Shown here: piece after piece, positions 47,490 to 57,123 of the stretch | How positions within the stretch are numbered: position 1 is the stretch's first letter | Layout: each line of letters starts with the position of its first letter | Assembly (NCBI RefSeq): GCF_030272615.1 | Contig: NC_081410.1 | Location: forward strand, 222,509,415 to 222,573,414 | Source of the DNA: Cryptomeria japonica | Lineage: Eukaryota; Streptophyta; Pinopsida; Cupressales; Cupressaceae | Direction: 5' to 3' | DNA: 64,000 bases | Notes under the pieces: generated by a model | Database searches by the model: none | The model's input: the letters and a program-made list of their open reading frames with translations, nothing else | What the model was told of the DNA's origin: nothing | Position numbers and translations under genes: made by a program

Positions 47490-47765
47490 TGGCATTCACT
47501 GTTTATCACAAAATGCTACTTTTTATCTAAATGCATCTGGCTATCTACCCTAGTGACACTCACTATTCATCACAAAGTGTTGCTATTTATCCTAGTAGTA
47601 CTCCCTGTTCATCACAAAGTACTACGTGTGTGACATTCCCTGTTCATCACAAAGTGTTACTCACATTTGCACTTCCTATTCATCAAAAAGTGCTGCTCAT
47701 ACTCTAGTACTCCCTGTTCATCACAAAGTACTCTATCTTGGTACTCACTGTTCATCACAAAGTGC
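47490..47765 (-). repeat. tandem degenerate CACTTTGTGATGAACAG array
   Basis: Eight or so copies of a unit containing TTCATCACAAAGT on the plus strand recur every 25-45 bases, usually preceded by ACTCCCTG or CACTCACTA. The array lies in the antisense PMD intron near its 3' end. Confidence 0.85.
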
Positions 47766-47888
47766 CTTGATCTATCCTAGTCTTCCCTAGAGGACCTGCT
47801 TGAGTGTATCCTCTCAGCAACTTATCCAATCGATAGCGTATGTTCATCACAGAACTGCCGATTTGACCTAGAAGACCAAAACTCAACA

Positions 47889-48140
47889 CAAATGCGCTTA
47901 CTTGACATAAACGCGCTTTCAGACTGCACAGACGCGCCTGAAAAACACAGACGCGCCTGATTGACATAGACGTGCCTATGCTCTGCATAGACGTGCCTTC
48001 TTGGCACAAACACGCCTGAACATCACAGACGCGACTGCAATTGACACAGACATGGGTTCCAACACAGATGCACCTGGCACAAACACAGATGCGCCTAGCG
48101 AGCACAGACGCACTTGGCACCAACGCAGACGCGCCTGGAC
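47889..48140 (-). repeat. GCGTCTGTG repeat cluster 3, inverted to the leader clusters
   Basis: About twelve copies of CACAGACGCGCCTG and variants on the plus strand are, on the minus strand, CAGGCGCGTCTGTG. This is the motif of clusters 1 and 2 in the opposite orientation, spaced 16-28 bases. It lies in the intron of the antisense PMD gene. Confidence 0.88.
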
Positions 48141-48646
48141 GTTTTTTGACACTTTTGGACCCTAGTCTAAGCGCATTTATGACCCTCTCTAGCATGCATT
48201 AATGACAAAATTAAATGCGTCAAAGTACGAGGAGGTTTGGTGGTACTTACCGGCTCTCCTGCCTCTGCTGGCCTCTGAAATCGGTGAACGCAGTCGAATC
48301 TATGGATGAAGGCCATCGCTGCTGACTGCTCTGCTCTATTTTCGCTCTGCAATCTTCTCTCGTGGATGTGTAGATGACAATGAGGATGTATTTTCCCCCG
48401 TGGTCTATCTTATAGCCTATCCTAGCCCTCGCCTTCGTTTCCCGAGTCAGTCTTCTTTATCCCGTGACTTTGTCACTTTATCCGGTCAGTCCATTCTAGC
48501 CTTTCTTTCTTATCGAGAGATTGTCTGCAATCTTTTCAGACATTTTCATCCAATCTCTCGAGGGGGCATATCATTCCCATCCTGGGGCAACTCTGTATCA
48601 GTTCATATTATCTTCTTTGAAATAATGCGACAAGCCGCATTGTCTC

Positions 48647-48660
48647 AAAGAGGGGCAAAA
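48647..48660 (+). other. polypurine tract of the inner Tat-like element
   Basis: AAAGAGGGGCAAAA lies immediately before the 3' LTR. Confidence 0.92.
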
Positions 48661-49428
48661 TGTAGACACCCAAAATTGTCATGTCTAATTAAATAAATAT
48701 TTTTATTTATTTAATTATCTAAGCCTAATTCTTCTATTAATTAAATAAATATTTATTTATTTAATTAATTCATTTATCCTCTTCTAGCCTTATTTCTCAT
48801 TTAGATAAATACATTTATTTATTTAAATTATCCTTTTCCTAAATTAAATAAATATTTTATTTATTTAATTAATCCCACTTCCTCTATTAATTAAATAAAT
48901 CTTTATTTATTTAATTAATTCATTAACCTTTTCTACCCATGACACATGTCATTCATCTCTTAATTCATACACTACCTACCCCTTTCATTATTTTATTATT
49001 TCTTTTACCTACCCTCTAATCATAGCCGACCTCCTTTTACACCTCTCAATCTTATCCCTCCATTTCATATTGTGTCTTCTATATAAGGAGATGCTTTCTT
49101 CATTATCAAACCCTAATGAAAGATTTTAAGAACTTGACTACACTACGATCCTACTTGCAACCACATTCCGTTCTTTGTTGAGCTCTTGTGCATATAAAAT
49201 CTGAGAGCAAATATATCAAGCAAGATCAATGGAGATAGGAAGAATGGAGATCAAAACCCTATTGGACATGTGATGGTATAATCTTTGTGATTTCATTTGA
49301 TTTGCATTGTCTTAGGTAATCTTCATATGTTATGGTGGATCTTTGTTGTTGTTAGGCTAGGGTTTTGTGGTTGAATTCATTTAGCCTTTCAATATCGTTA
49401 TTATTGTTATCCATTTTCACCATATACA
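48661..49428 (+). repeat. 3' LTR of the inner Tat-like element
   Basis: It is 768 bp, starts TGTAGACACCCAAAATTG and ends TTTTCACCATATACA. It is about 99 percent identical to 33216-33984 by eye and is followed by GTGGG. Confidence 0.97.
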
Positions 49429-49529
49429 GTGGGGTCATGGGACCTCCTCAGAGGAGCAGGGATCGAGGAGCAAGGTCACAACCTCAGAGATGGACAAAGT
49501 CAGGTAATAGTGGTACAGGGCAACCATGA

Positions 49530-51600
49530 GACTTGATTTTATATAATGAGACATTTGTATGTTATTGATTATTTCTTTGATATCATTGTATACTTGGACT
49601 TTTTATTATTTTATGATGATATGTAGACATGGACTCTATATGATGGTTATCATTCATGATTTATTATGCATGCTACTTTGATGATGATGAATTATATGTT
49701 CTATATTCATTGATTTCATGGATGATTCTTTGTTGATCTATATGTAGTGATTACATGGTTGATATGATGATGATATTGATTACATGGATAATATGATGAT
49801 GATCTTTCCTTTCCTTTATATTGCAAGATGTTATCTTGATAATATGATGATGATATTGATTCTATCTAAGACTTATATGATCTACATGATAATGATGACG
49901 TGAAATGATTTATATGCATATGAAAATGATTTTAAAAATGTAATGATCTATATGGAAAAATGCGTATAATGATGACATATGCAAATGGATGCTTATTTCT
50001 ATTCCGTGATGTATATGCATATGATGATGAAATGATGAAATCATTTTGAGTTTTTGAATGCAATATGATGATTATGTATGATAATTCTAATAATGATTAG
50101 GTGATAAAATATAAACAATGATGATGTAATAATATGGTTAATGATTCTAAATGCACAAATGCAATTAAATAAACCTAATGAAAATGATTCTAAAATGAAA
50201 TTAATGATAACTAAATGCAAAAGATGATAATGAGAAATGAATCTATTGCAACTAATAATGATATGATCAATGTAAATGACACTAGTGCAATCCTTAATGC
50301 AATGAAAATTAATGCAATTGATAAATGAAGAATGATAAATGACATGATGATTATAATAACATGCAAACCTAAATGAAATGAACCTAGATAATTGAATGCA
50401 AACTAATGCAATTGTTTTTGTTTGTCCAAATATACTCAATCTTTATTTTGACTGTTGAACTAAAATGAAATGCTTATAATGCAACTGACAATGAATTAAT
50501 CTAAAATGATCTAACTTAAATGATACTGCCATTCCTCACATGATTTCTTTAACAATGCTTGATTTCATCATTGAGCTTTTAAATTGTTATAAGAAAATAC
50601 AAGCAACTTGACATAATGAATCAAGCAAGTTTATCCCTTTTCATGCGTGACACAGAGCGTCCTCCTTGATCTTTAGCTGATCATATCCTTAGACAAGTAC
50701 ATACTTTACTAAGAGATAAACCACACACAACAAACAAAGAAAATAATCATGCCCCATCATAGCTCCTCTATTCATCGACATCATCGAGTTGCGTAGGACA
50801 CATGATTAGCAAAAATCAAGATATAAACACCAAATCTTGTGTATCGCACATATGGTCTCATGGTCATTAAATGATATAATCATCTTGATGAATGATCATT
50901 GATAATCCTTCATTACTTGTTGGTTGACCCTTTGAATTCTGAGTTTCACAATCCAGTTGTTACAAATGCCTTGATCTTTGTTGCCTTGTTGTTTGTCGTC
51001 TGTTTAAAAACTTGAGGTGTTTTTGGTTTTCTAAATTTTTTGAATATTTTTGATTTTTTGAAGCTTTTAAAGATGCCCTTATGAAAAGGATTTTAGGATT
51101 TTGCCCCTAGCAAAAACAAACTTCAGGATGGATGTACCAAACCATGGTGGGATACAAATGCAGATTAATTCTGATAAATTCCAAGATAGTGACTACGATA
51201 AGTATATCAAAGATTGATAACTATTGATAAGCTACATATTTCCTACCAATGGTTCAAAGCAATAGATGCAAAAGATAGAATTGATATGCAAGGATAGGTA
51301 GATGTGAGCAAATGGGCTAGGATGGATAAATGGGCAAAGTGATCTCATAGATGGAGAAACTCACTTTTAGATAGCATCTATTTATTTGGTTTTCACTATC
51401 TAAATTTATTGCATTTTTTCCATATTTGATTTTTTAAAATTGTTTTCGCTATTTTACACTGTTTTTGTATTTTTCTTTTTATGCTTTTTAGGGATTTTTG
51501 CTACTTTTCTGATTTTTAAGCTTTTTTTGCTTTTTCACTATTTTTGTGGTATTTTCTCTTTCTACTGATACTTTTAAGCATATAATTTCTTCAGATGCAT
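49530..51600. other. spacer of the outer element between PMD 3' end and integrase 3' end
   Basis: No gene recognised. From 49600 to 50350 it is an ATGATGAT-rich degenerate simple sequence. From 50990 to 51560 it is T-rich. It corresponds to 43816-45520 of the inner element. Confidence 0.55.
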
Positions 51601-52720
51601 AGTATTGATAGGCTCATCGAACCAATCTCCTTCTGGTGTAGATAATCGGTATGGTCCTTAACCATAAGTTGCTACCATGATAAAGGAACCTAACCAGTTT
51701 GGCTCAAATTTACCTTTCTTTTCTCGATCTTGCTGATTTCATGGATTCTACCTTAGAACTAGATCTCCAATGTAAAAAATGCATGGCTTAACTCTGTAGT
51801 TGTAACTTCTCACCATTCTCTATTGTTATGCTTTCAAATGATCTGAAGCATTTTGGCGATGCTCTTGAATTAACTCAAGTTCTTGAAGTCTAGAGACTCA
51901 CCATTCTTCTTCTGGGATAAGACCTTTCAAGGATACTCGTAGAGAAGGTATCTCTACTTCTACTGGTAATATAGCTTCTGATCCATAGACTAAACAATAT
52001 GGAGTTTCCCCCGTTGGTGTGCTGATGCTGGTTCGATATGCCCAAAGAGAAATATTTAGCTGAGTATACTAGTCTTTACCAGCCTCATTATCTATATTCT
52101 TCAGGTTTTTTAAGATTGTCTTGTTTGATGCCTCAGCCTGACCATTTATTGTCTTGTTTGATGCCTTAGCCTGACCATTTCCTTGTGGATAATATGGTGT
52201 AGAAAACCTATGCTAGATATGGAATCACTCACATAGTTCCTTCATGTCTTGATTCTTAAATGGCCTCTAATTATCAGTGATGATGGTCATAGGGACTCAA
52301 TAGCAATATATTATATAATTCAGGATGAATCATGATATTTTCTTTCCTGTCACCTTTGTCAAAGGTATTGCTTCAATCCATTTAGTAAAATACTCAGTAC
52401 TAGTCAAAATAAACTTATGTCCATCAGAAGATGAAGGATTTATATTACCCACTAGGTCAAGACCCCATTGAGAGAATGGCCATGATCCTGCCATAGGATA
52501 TAGTTCTTGTGCTGGTGCGTGGATGAGATTCCCATGTATCTGACATTGTTTGCATTTCTTGGAATATGTAAATGAATCTCTCTCCATAGTAGGCCAATAG
52601 TAACCCAATCGGATAAGTTTCTTAGCCAACGTTAAAACACTTGAGTGCGTGCCACAAATACCTGCATGGACTTTGTTAAGAACTTTCTTAGATTCATCTT
52701 GTTCGAGACATCTCAGTAGA
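51601..52720 (-). pseudogene. outer Tat integrase
   Basis: Zinc-binding and first core parts are at 52330-52629 (AKKLIRLGYYWPTMERDSF, KKCKQCQIHGNLIHAPAQ, QWGLDLVGNINPSSSDG), about as close to the inner element as any region. The second core part and C-terminus are in pieces at 51640-52330, with VEVEIPSLRVSLKG and RVKPC. A 33-bp tandem duplication at 52117-52182 repeats NGQA(K/E)ASNKTI. Several stops are present. Confidence 0.85.
52117..52182. repeat. 33-bp tandem duplication in the integrase catalytic region
   Basis: TGTCTTGTTTGATGCCT followed by (C/T)AGCCTGACCATTT occurs twice head to tail, 52117-52149 and 52150-52182. The copies differ by a few bases. The unit is 11 codons, so the frame is kept. 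Confidence 0.9.
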
Positions 52721-53396
52721 GTGCTATCTAGACCTCGTCTATATAAGGTATCAACAATGATAATATATCTGGATGACTAATGAATAAAATTTCTCTTTTG
52801 ATTGCAGGATAGGTCAGGAGGAAGGATATTCTCTTTTAGGTGTCGATAAGTTTGGCTATATAAAGATTGATCAGTTCTAGATATATGGAAAATCACATGG
52901 GTGTTCTGGGATTTAATATTAGGATGCAAGATATCTTCCATTAGGAATTTGTAACGTTGTTGATTCTCTTGATTTTGCAAAAGAGATGTTATTGTAGCCA
53001 TTGCATTTGCTACTTTGTTCTCATTTCTTGGGACCTGAGTAAATGATATTTCTTCAAAGTGCTCTTTAAAATCTTCAACCAACTATTTATAGGGCATCAA
53101 ATTATCATCCTTAGTTTTATATTCATCATTTATCTGGTTGATAATGAGTTGTGAATGTTCCATTCAATGGCCATTTTTATCCCAATGACCAATGCCTCAT
53201 ACTCTGCAGTGTTGTTCATGCATGGAAATCACAATCTATATGATTTCAAAATTGTGTGACCTTGAGGTATGATGAACAAGATTCCAACACCTGATCCATG
53301 TTGTGTATAGGAGCCATCAAATTATAAATCCCAAAAATTTGTGCTAACTGTCAAAATATCTGCATCACAAAATTTGATGTGCAATGGTGTATCATC
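52721..53396 (-). pseudogene. outer Tat archaeal-type RNase H
   Basis: Pieces at 52777-53082 give a C-terminal part (FKEHFEEISFTQVPRNENKV, ANAMATITSL). The weaker stretch 53083-53396 gives remnants of EYEALVIGIK and QLIINQI. It corresponds to 42001-42600 of the inner element, with several stops. Confidence 0.78.
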
Positions 53397-54048
53397 TCAT
53401 AGGGGTACTTCAACCAATTGATCAACAATTACTTGTCCTTTGATAGCTTTCCAATCAACATATTCTATATCAAACTTATTTAGTATCATAACCCATTTAG
53501 CCAATCTGCATGTCAAAGTTGGCATGCTTAACAAATACTTCAGTGGATCTATTTTTGCTATCAATTTCACATAATGAGTTAGCATATAGTGTCACAATTT
53601 ATCAGTTGAAAATGCAACTACTAGGCATGTCTTCTCAACTGATGTGTAGTTCAATTCATAGCCCACAAGTGTCTTGCTGATGTAATATACTACTCTTTCT
53701 TTTCCTTCTTCATCATGCTATGGAAAGATAGCTCCTAGTGATACATTTGTTGCTGAAATGTAAAGCAACAATGGTTTCCCTTTGATTGGTGATACTAGTA
53801 CTGGGGGATTTGCCAGATATTTCTTGATTTGCATAAAGGCTTCCTCACAATTATGATCCCATTTGAATGGAACATTCTTGTGTAAGAGGTGAGTGAAGGG
53901 ATGAAATCTATCTGCTAATTGTGAGATGAATCTTTTGATTGACTGCAATCTCCCTTGTAGAGAACACAATTGGCTTATGTTGTTAGGTGAATCCATCTCC
54001 ATGATAGCTTTAACTTTTTTCTACTTCAATTCCATGAGCTGATATAAT
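53397..54048 (-). pseudogene. outer Tat RNase H (Ty3 type) and end of reverse transcriptase
   Basis: Visible blocks are SPNNISQLCSLQGRLQSIKR, PFKWDHNCEEAFMQIKKYL, KPLLLYISATNVSLGA, then KLIAKIDPLKYLL, RLAKWVMILNKFDIEYVD and KGQVIVDQLVEVP. The cut at 54048 lies in the block read LLGY then IISAHGIE, which rejoins with 62036 across the inserted element. Confidence 0.85.
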
Positions 54049-54054
54049 GTACCC

Positions 54055-55247
54055 TATTATTATTTACTAAGTTGTCATTAGTTTTATGTCCAAAGTCATC
54101 CTATATACTCTGGTCGGTTAATACTACCGAAATATTCAGTCGGTAAGCACTAAAGCAGTCGGTTATAGAAGAAAGGAGTCACAGAGTTAAGTATACACCG
54201 ATCTATCTACCGAGTAACATTCTATGTCTATCGAGCAGCAAAGAAGGTATACCGAGTAATCTGAACTGAGTAGAAATGTGTTACTAGATTCAATGAACCT
54301 GGACACACATGTGGAAACATGTTACAAGAATCGAGGAACAGGGAACCGTTATCACATAGGAAATTGCACTTCAAGATTTTGTATGATTTTGAGGAAGTTT
54401 ATCCAATGAAATAATTTCTATGTTTATTCATTCGATGAATCTTGTTTGTAAGATCGAAGCATGAACAAATCACCTTCCCAGTGATCTATTTATATAGAGT
54501 GATTTGAGAATCAAAAGGTGAGACATGTGTGATAGAAGAGTTAAAAAAGAAAATCATAAGAGGACACATTAAGTTGTGACTACTACGACTGACAAAGATA
54601 TTCAAAGGTCACCGAGAAAGTCTTCAGAGAATAGTTTAAGGGATAGAGTAACAAAAAGGTTTACCGAGTTGATTTATCAATTACCGAGGTATGCTATGAG
54701 CAAGGTAATTTCATATTGAGCACATAGAATTTGCTATAACATTTCAGATGTAAAGTTGCAAATATTTCTAAAGATTTTATTGAATCATTTGAGTTGTAAT
54801 AGAAACCTTTAACAGGGTAAAAGACTCTAACAAAGTCTATAAATTTTAAAGCCTTTAACCAGGTGCAGCATTTTGTATAAGTGTTGTAAAATCCTTTGGC
54901 AAGGTAGATCTAAAGATCTTGATACTCCTAACAGAGTAAGCAATCAAAAATAGCTAAAAATGTAGCTCTAATCGAGCAACCTTTATTATTGCAGTAGTGA
55001 AGTTATGGGTGCCATCCCCACCGCAGTTTTTCTCTCTAACCAAGAGTTTTTGTGTAACCAAAATCTTTGTGTTATGGAGTGAAATGTGTATGGATGTAAT
55101 TTCTACAATTATGTGTTAGCTTTATATTATGAGATCAGCAGTTTCCAATTTATGTTTATCAGTAAGATTGTTTCAAGAAGAAAAGTTTTGAAGTACTGAT
55201 TCACCCCTCCCCTCTCAGTATATTAGCTTTCATTATTGGACCTAACA
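54055..55247 (+). repeat. 5' LTR of the non-autonomous element
   Basis: It starts TATTATTATTTACTAAG, where the initial TG has become TA, and ends GACCTAACA. A TATA-like TTTATATAGAG lies at about 54489-54499. The last part has CTGATTCACCCC and CTCTCAG, shared with the copia LTRs. Confidence 0.95.
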
Positions 55248-55249
55248 AT

Positions 55250-55261
55250 TGGTATCAGAGC
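55250..55261 (+). other. primer-binding site of the non-autonomous element
   Basis: TGGTATCAGAGC, two bases after the LTR. Confidence 0.94.
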
Positions 55262-55309
55262 TTCAATCTTGGAAAAGGGTTTAACAACCTAAAGAGAAAG
55301 ATCTTATCA

Positions 55310-56600
55310 ATGGAAGGCTACAAACAATCTCGAAGAATTGTGAATATTCAAGAAGAATTGGATCATGCTAATCAAGTGATTGCAGATATGCAGAGACAAA
55401 TGCAAAGATCACTGAAAGTCAGAAGAAGGTTGTCTGATGATTTATAGGACTCACAAGAGTTGGTGGAACAAATTGAGACATCATCTAAGAATAGTATATA
55501 GAAGAGATTGAAGAAATGATTGGAGAACTAAAAGAAAAGAACAAAGCACTGACTGAACAACTGAAAGCAATGAAAAGAGAACATGAGCAATTCAGCACAC
55601 AGATGACTGAAAATCTTGATGCATTAAGAACAGCTAAGGATAACATAAGAGACATGGAAAGGGAAAAACAACAGCTAGAAGCATTGGTGTCTGAAAAGAA
55701 TGATGAAATCAAAAGAAGGACTGGAATTCAACATAATCTTCCTGATCAATTGGGTTATGCACATCATGAAGCAAATCTAAAAGAAAATGAGAATCAAGCA
55801 TTGAAACTTGAATTATCAAGATTGACCAATGAACTTGAAGCAGAGAAGAAATCAAAAGAAACACTGAAGAAAAGTTATGAAGTATCAAGGATGTTGGATG
55901 AGCAAATAAATATAAGAAGACCCAACAAAGATGCCAGACTCAGTTACAAAGAAAAACATGAAGAACATGAAAGGAAAGAAGCCTATCTGCAACTACTGTG
56001 GAAAACAAGGACATACTGCCAACATGTGCCAAATCAGAAAAGGTAAGTAACCGAATGTCACTAGGTCTGATAGTTATTGTTACAATTGCAATAAGTATGG
56101 TCACACACCTAAACAATATAGGACAAAGTCTTCTAGCAGTTTTTAGAAGGCAAAATTCAAGGGGTTTTGCAAAAACTGCAATAGATATGGACACAGTACC
56201 GAGAAGTGTTGGTTTAAGCAGAAAAACTATATGAGGTCTTCACACCGAGCAAATACTAGAAGCTACCAAACTCACACAGATCTTAACTGATAGTATACTG
56301 CAGTACCATGGGATTACAATACAATAATATGGTGTGAATGATGTGGAAGATATGGACATATAAGTGCCAACTATATGATAAGGTTTGGAATGAACAATCG
56401 AAGATCATGGAGAAATCCTGGAATGGCATGCTTTCATTGTCATAAATTTGGACACTTGACTAAAGATTGCAGAGATCAACCCAGAGGAGATATTGAAGAG
56501 ATAAAAATCAAATTACAGAATATCTAGAAAAAGAAGGAAATTGAGTCAAAAAATGAAGAAAGCACCTTACCTACCGAGTTAGGTGCATCTACTTCAAATT
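55310..56600 (+). pseudogene. gag-like gene: coiled coil and five zinc knuckles
   Basis: From MEGYKQSRRIVNIQEELDHA the protein is a long coiled coil (for example QQLEALVSEKNDEIKRR, SRLTNELEAEKKSKETL). It is followed by CCHC-type knuckles CNYCGKQGHTANMC (about 55996), CYNCNKYGHTPKQY (about 56079; the last Cys is Tyr), CKNCNRYGHSTEKC (about 56170), a damaged one near 56337 (stop in its second position) and CFHCHKFGHLTKDC (about 56431). A recognisable capsid domain is not seen. Stops near 55448 and 55500 and two frame changes break it. It probably binds element RNA. Confidence 0.7.
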
Positions 56601-57123
56601 AATCAGTAAAGGTATGAAGGGACTGCATTCTCTCAAGGTTAGATCTTAACAGTTCCTATTTTATCATGTACTTAATTTCAAAATCTGCATAGCTAAGATG
56701 CATTAGCAAGTTTGAAATTCTATCTAGTCTTTTGGAGTACTAGAGAAGTCAATAAGTGCAAGAAGCCCGTCTAGTCGGTGAAAGCGTAAAAGGAAGTTAA
56801 TTGGTTTAGTGGAATCGAGTGCATTTAATATTTTCTTACCTAACTACACAAAGCCCGATAAGGTAAAATGTGCACTTAAAGTTCTTTGTGTGGTCATTTT
56901 ACACTTACCAGTTATCAAAGAGTAGAGCTAAGCGATTCAAAGGCGATCAAACATCTCCTGAGCGAATTTCAAGGTATTTATACAACAATCTCAAACGCAT
57001 TTTCAAGCTAGTTAACCAGTCAATATCAGTTGTGAACATCTGCATTATATTTACTAAGTCGAAAGCATTTTTCTAGTTAGTTAAAACCCTAAGCTCTTTT
57101 GTTAGTAGAAGTCCAAGTTTGAA
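56601..57123 (+). other. spacer between gag-like gene and second ORF
   Basis: No gene seen. It holds a TATA-like GGTATTTATAC near 56972, about 150 bases before the second ORF, and a run AAACCCTAAG near 57084. A separate promoter for the second ORF is possible but unproven. Confidence 0.35.

Larger units (their letters stand above)
47456..48250 (-). other. intron of the antisense PMD gene
   Basis: The donor is GTAAGTACC after GAGCCG and the acceptor is GCTTGACTGCAG, 795 bp, phase 0. The same intron position is seen in the outer PMD gene. Most of it is two repeat arrays (47490-47765 and 47889-48140). Confidence 0.75.
45572..48352 (-). pseudogene. antisense PMD gene of the inner element
   Basis: Exon 1 (48352-48251; the better start is MAFIHRFDCVHRFQRPAEAG at 48316) ends at CCG/GTAAGT. 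Exon 2 begins at 47455 after TGACTGCAG and stays in one frame for 627 codons. It has EYLPMLESWERFPS, GLRHVLYVPEFRANMGLL, ALAERWHSEMCTFHLP and LEDVYRILRIPIDGEL, the plant mobile domain. Further on are LIGRTPYVLERQLVDRIG, an Asp/Gly then Arg-rich stretch and a helical tail (LKEICQGQADEIQELERE). The end, SGGVMGPPPPPDRG, matches the outer copy. Twelve premature stops are all TAG (46958, 46847, 46841, 46658, 46481, 46121, 46109, 46079, 46067, 46061, 45830, 45671). The gene is GC-rich against its surroundings. It is presumably derived from a host PMD gene. Confidence 0.85.
33216..49428 (+). mobile_element. complete Tat-like Ty3/gypsy element with antisense PMD gene (inner)
   Basis: The 16.2-kb element has near-identical LTRs, a primer site, a 2.3-kb leader and gag-protease in one frame (36290-40564). 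Pol is in another frame (about 40580-43815), followed by a spacer, an antisense PMD gene (48352-45572), a polypurine tract and perfect GTGGG duplications. By eye the LTRs differ at five bases and one indel over 769 bp, so the insertion is recent. Yet gag-pol has at least eleven stops and one frame change. A second, archaeal-type RNase H marks the Tat lineage. Confidence 0.93.
30421..49529 (+). pseudogene. PMD gene of the outer element, interrupted by the inner Tat-like element
   Basis: Exon 1 (30421-30495, MAIQYKSHLFKHVH then YQRLVEYGPM) joins in phase 0 to exon 2 (31233-33215, continuing 49434-49529). Exon 2 starts EKLDILQCREKFPAI and contains GLCHLLYMPDITHNRG, ALAERWHNEHNTFHLP and FEDVYRMLHIPVTGEL, the plant mobile domain. 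Later come a Gly/Arg/Asp-rich region and a helical tail (REQIDQLRAQVQMLN with one stop). The last part, SGGVMGPPQRS, spans the insertion junction and ends at TGA 49527. Exon 2 has about 692 codons. At least a dozen stops of all three kinds break it. PMD proteins are nuclear factors in plants; here the gene lies antisense in a retrotransposon. Confidence 0.8.
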
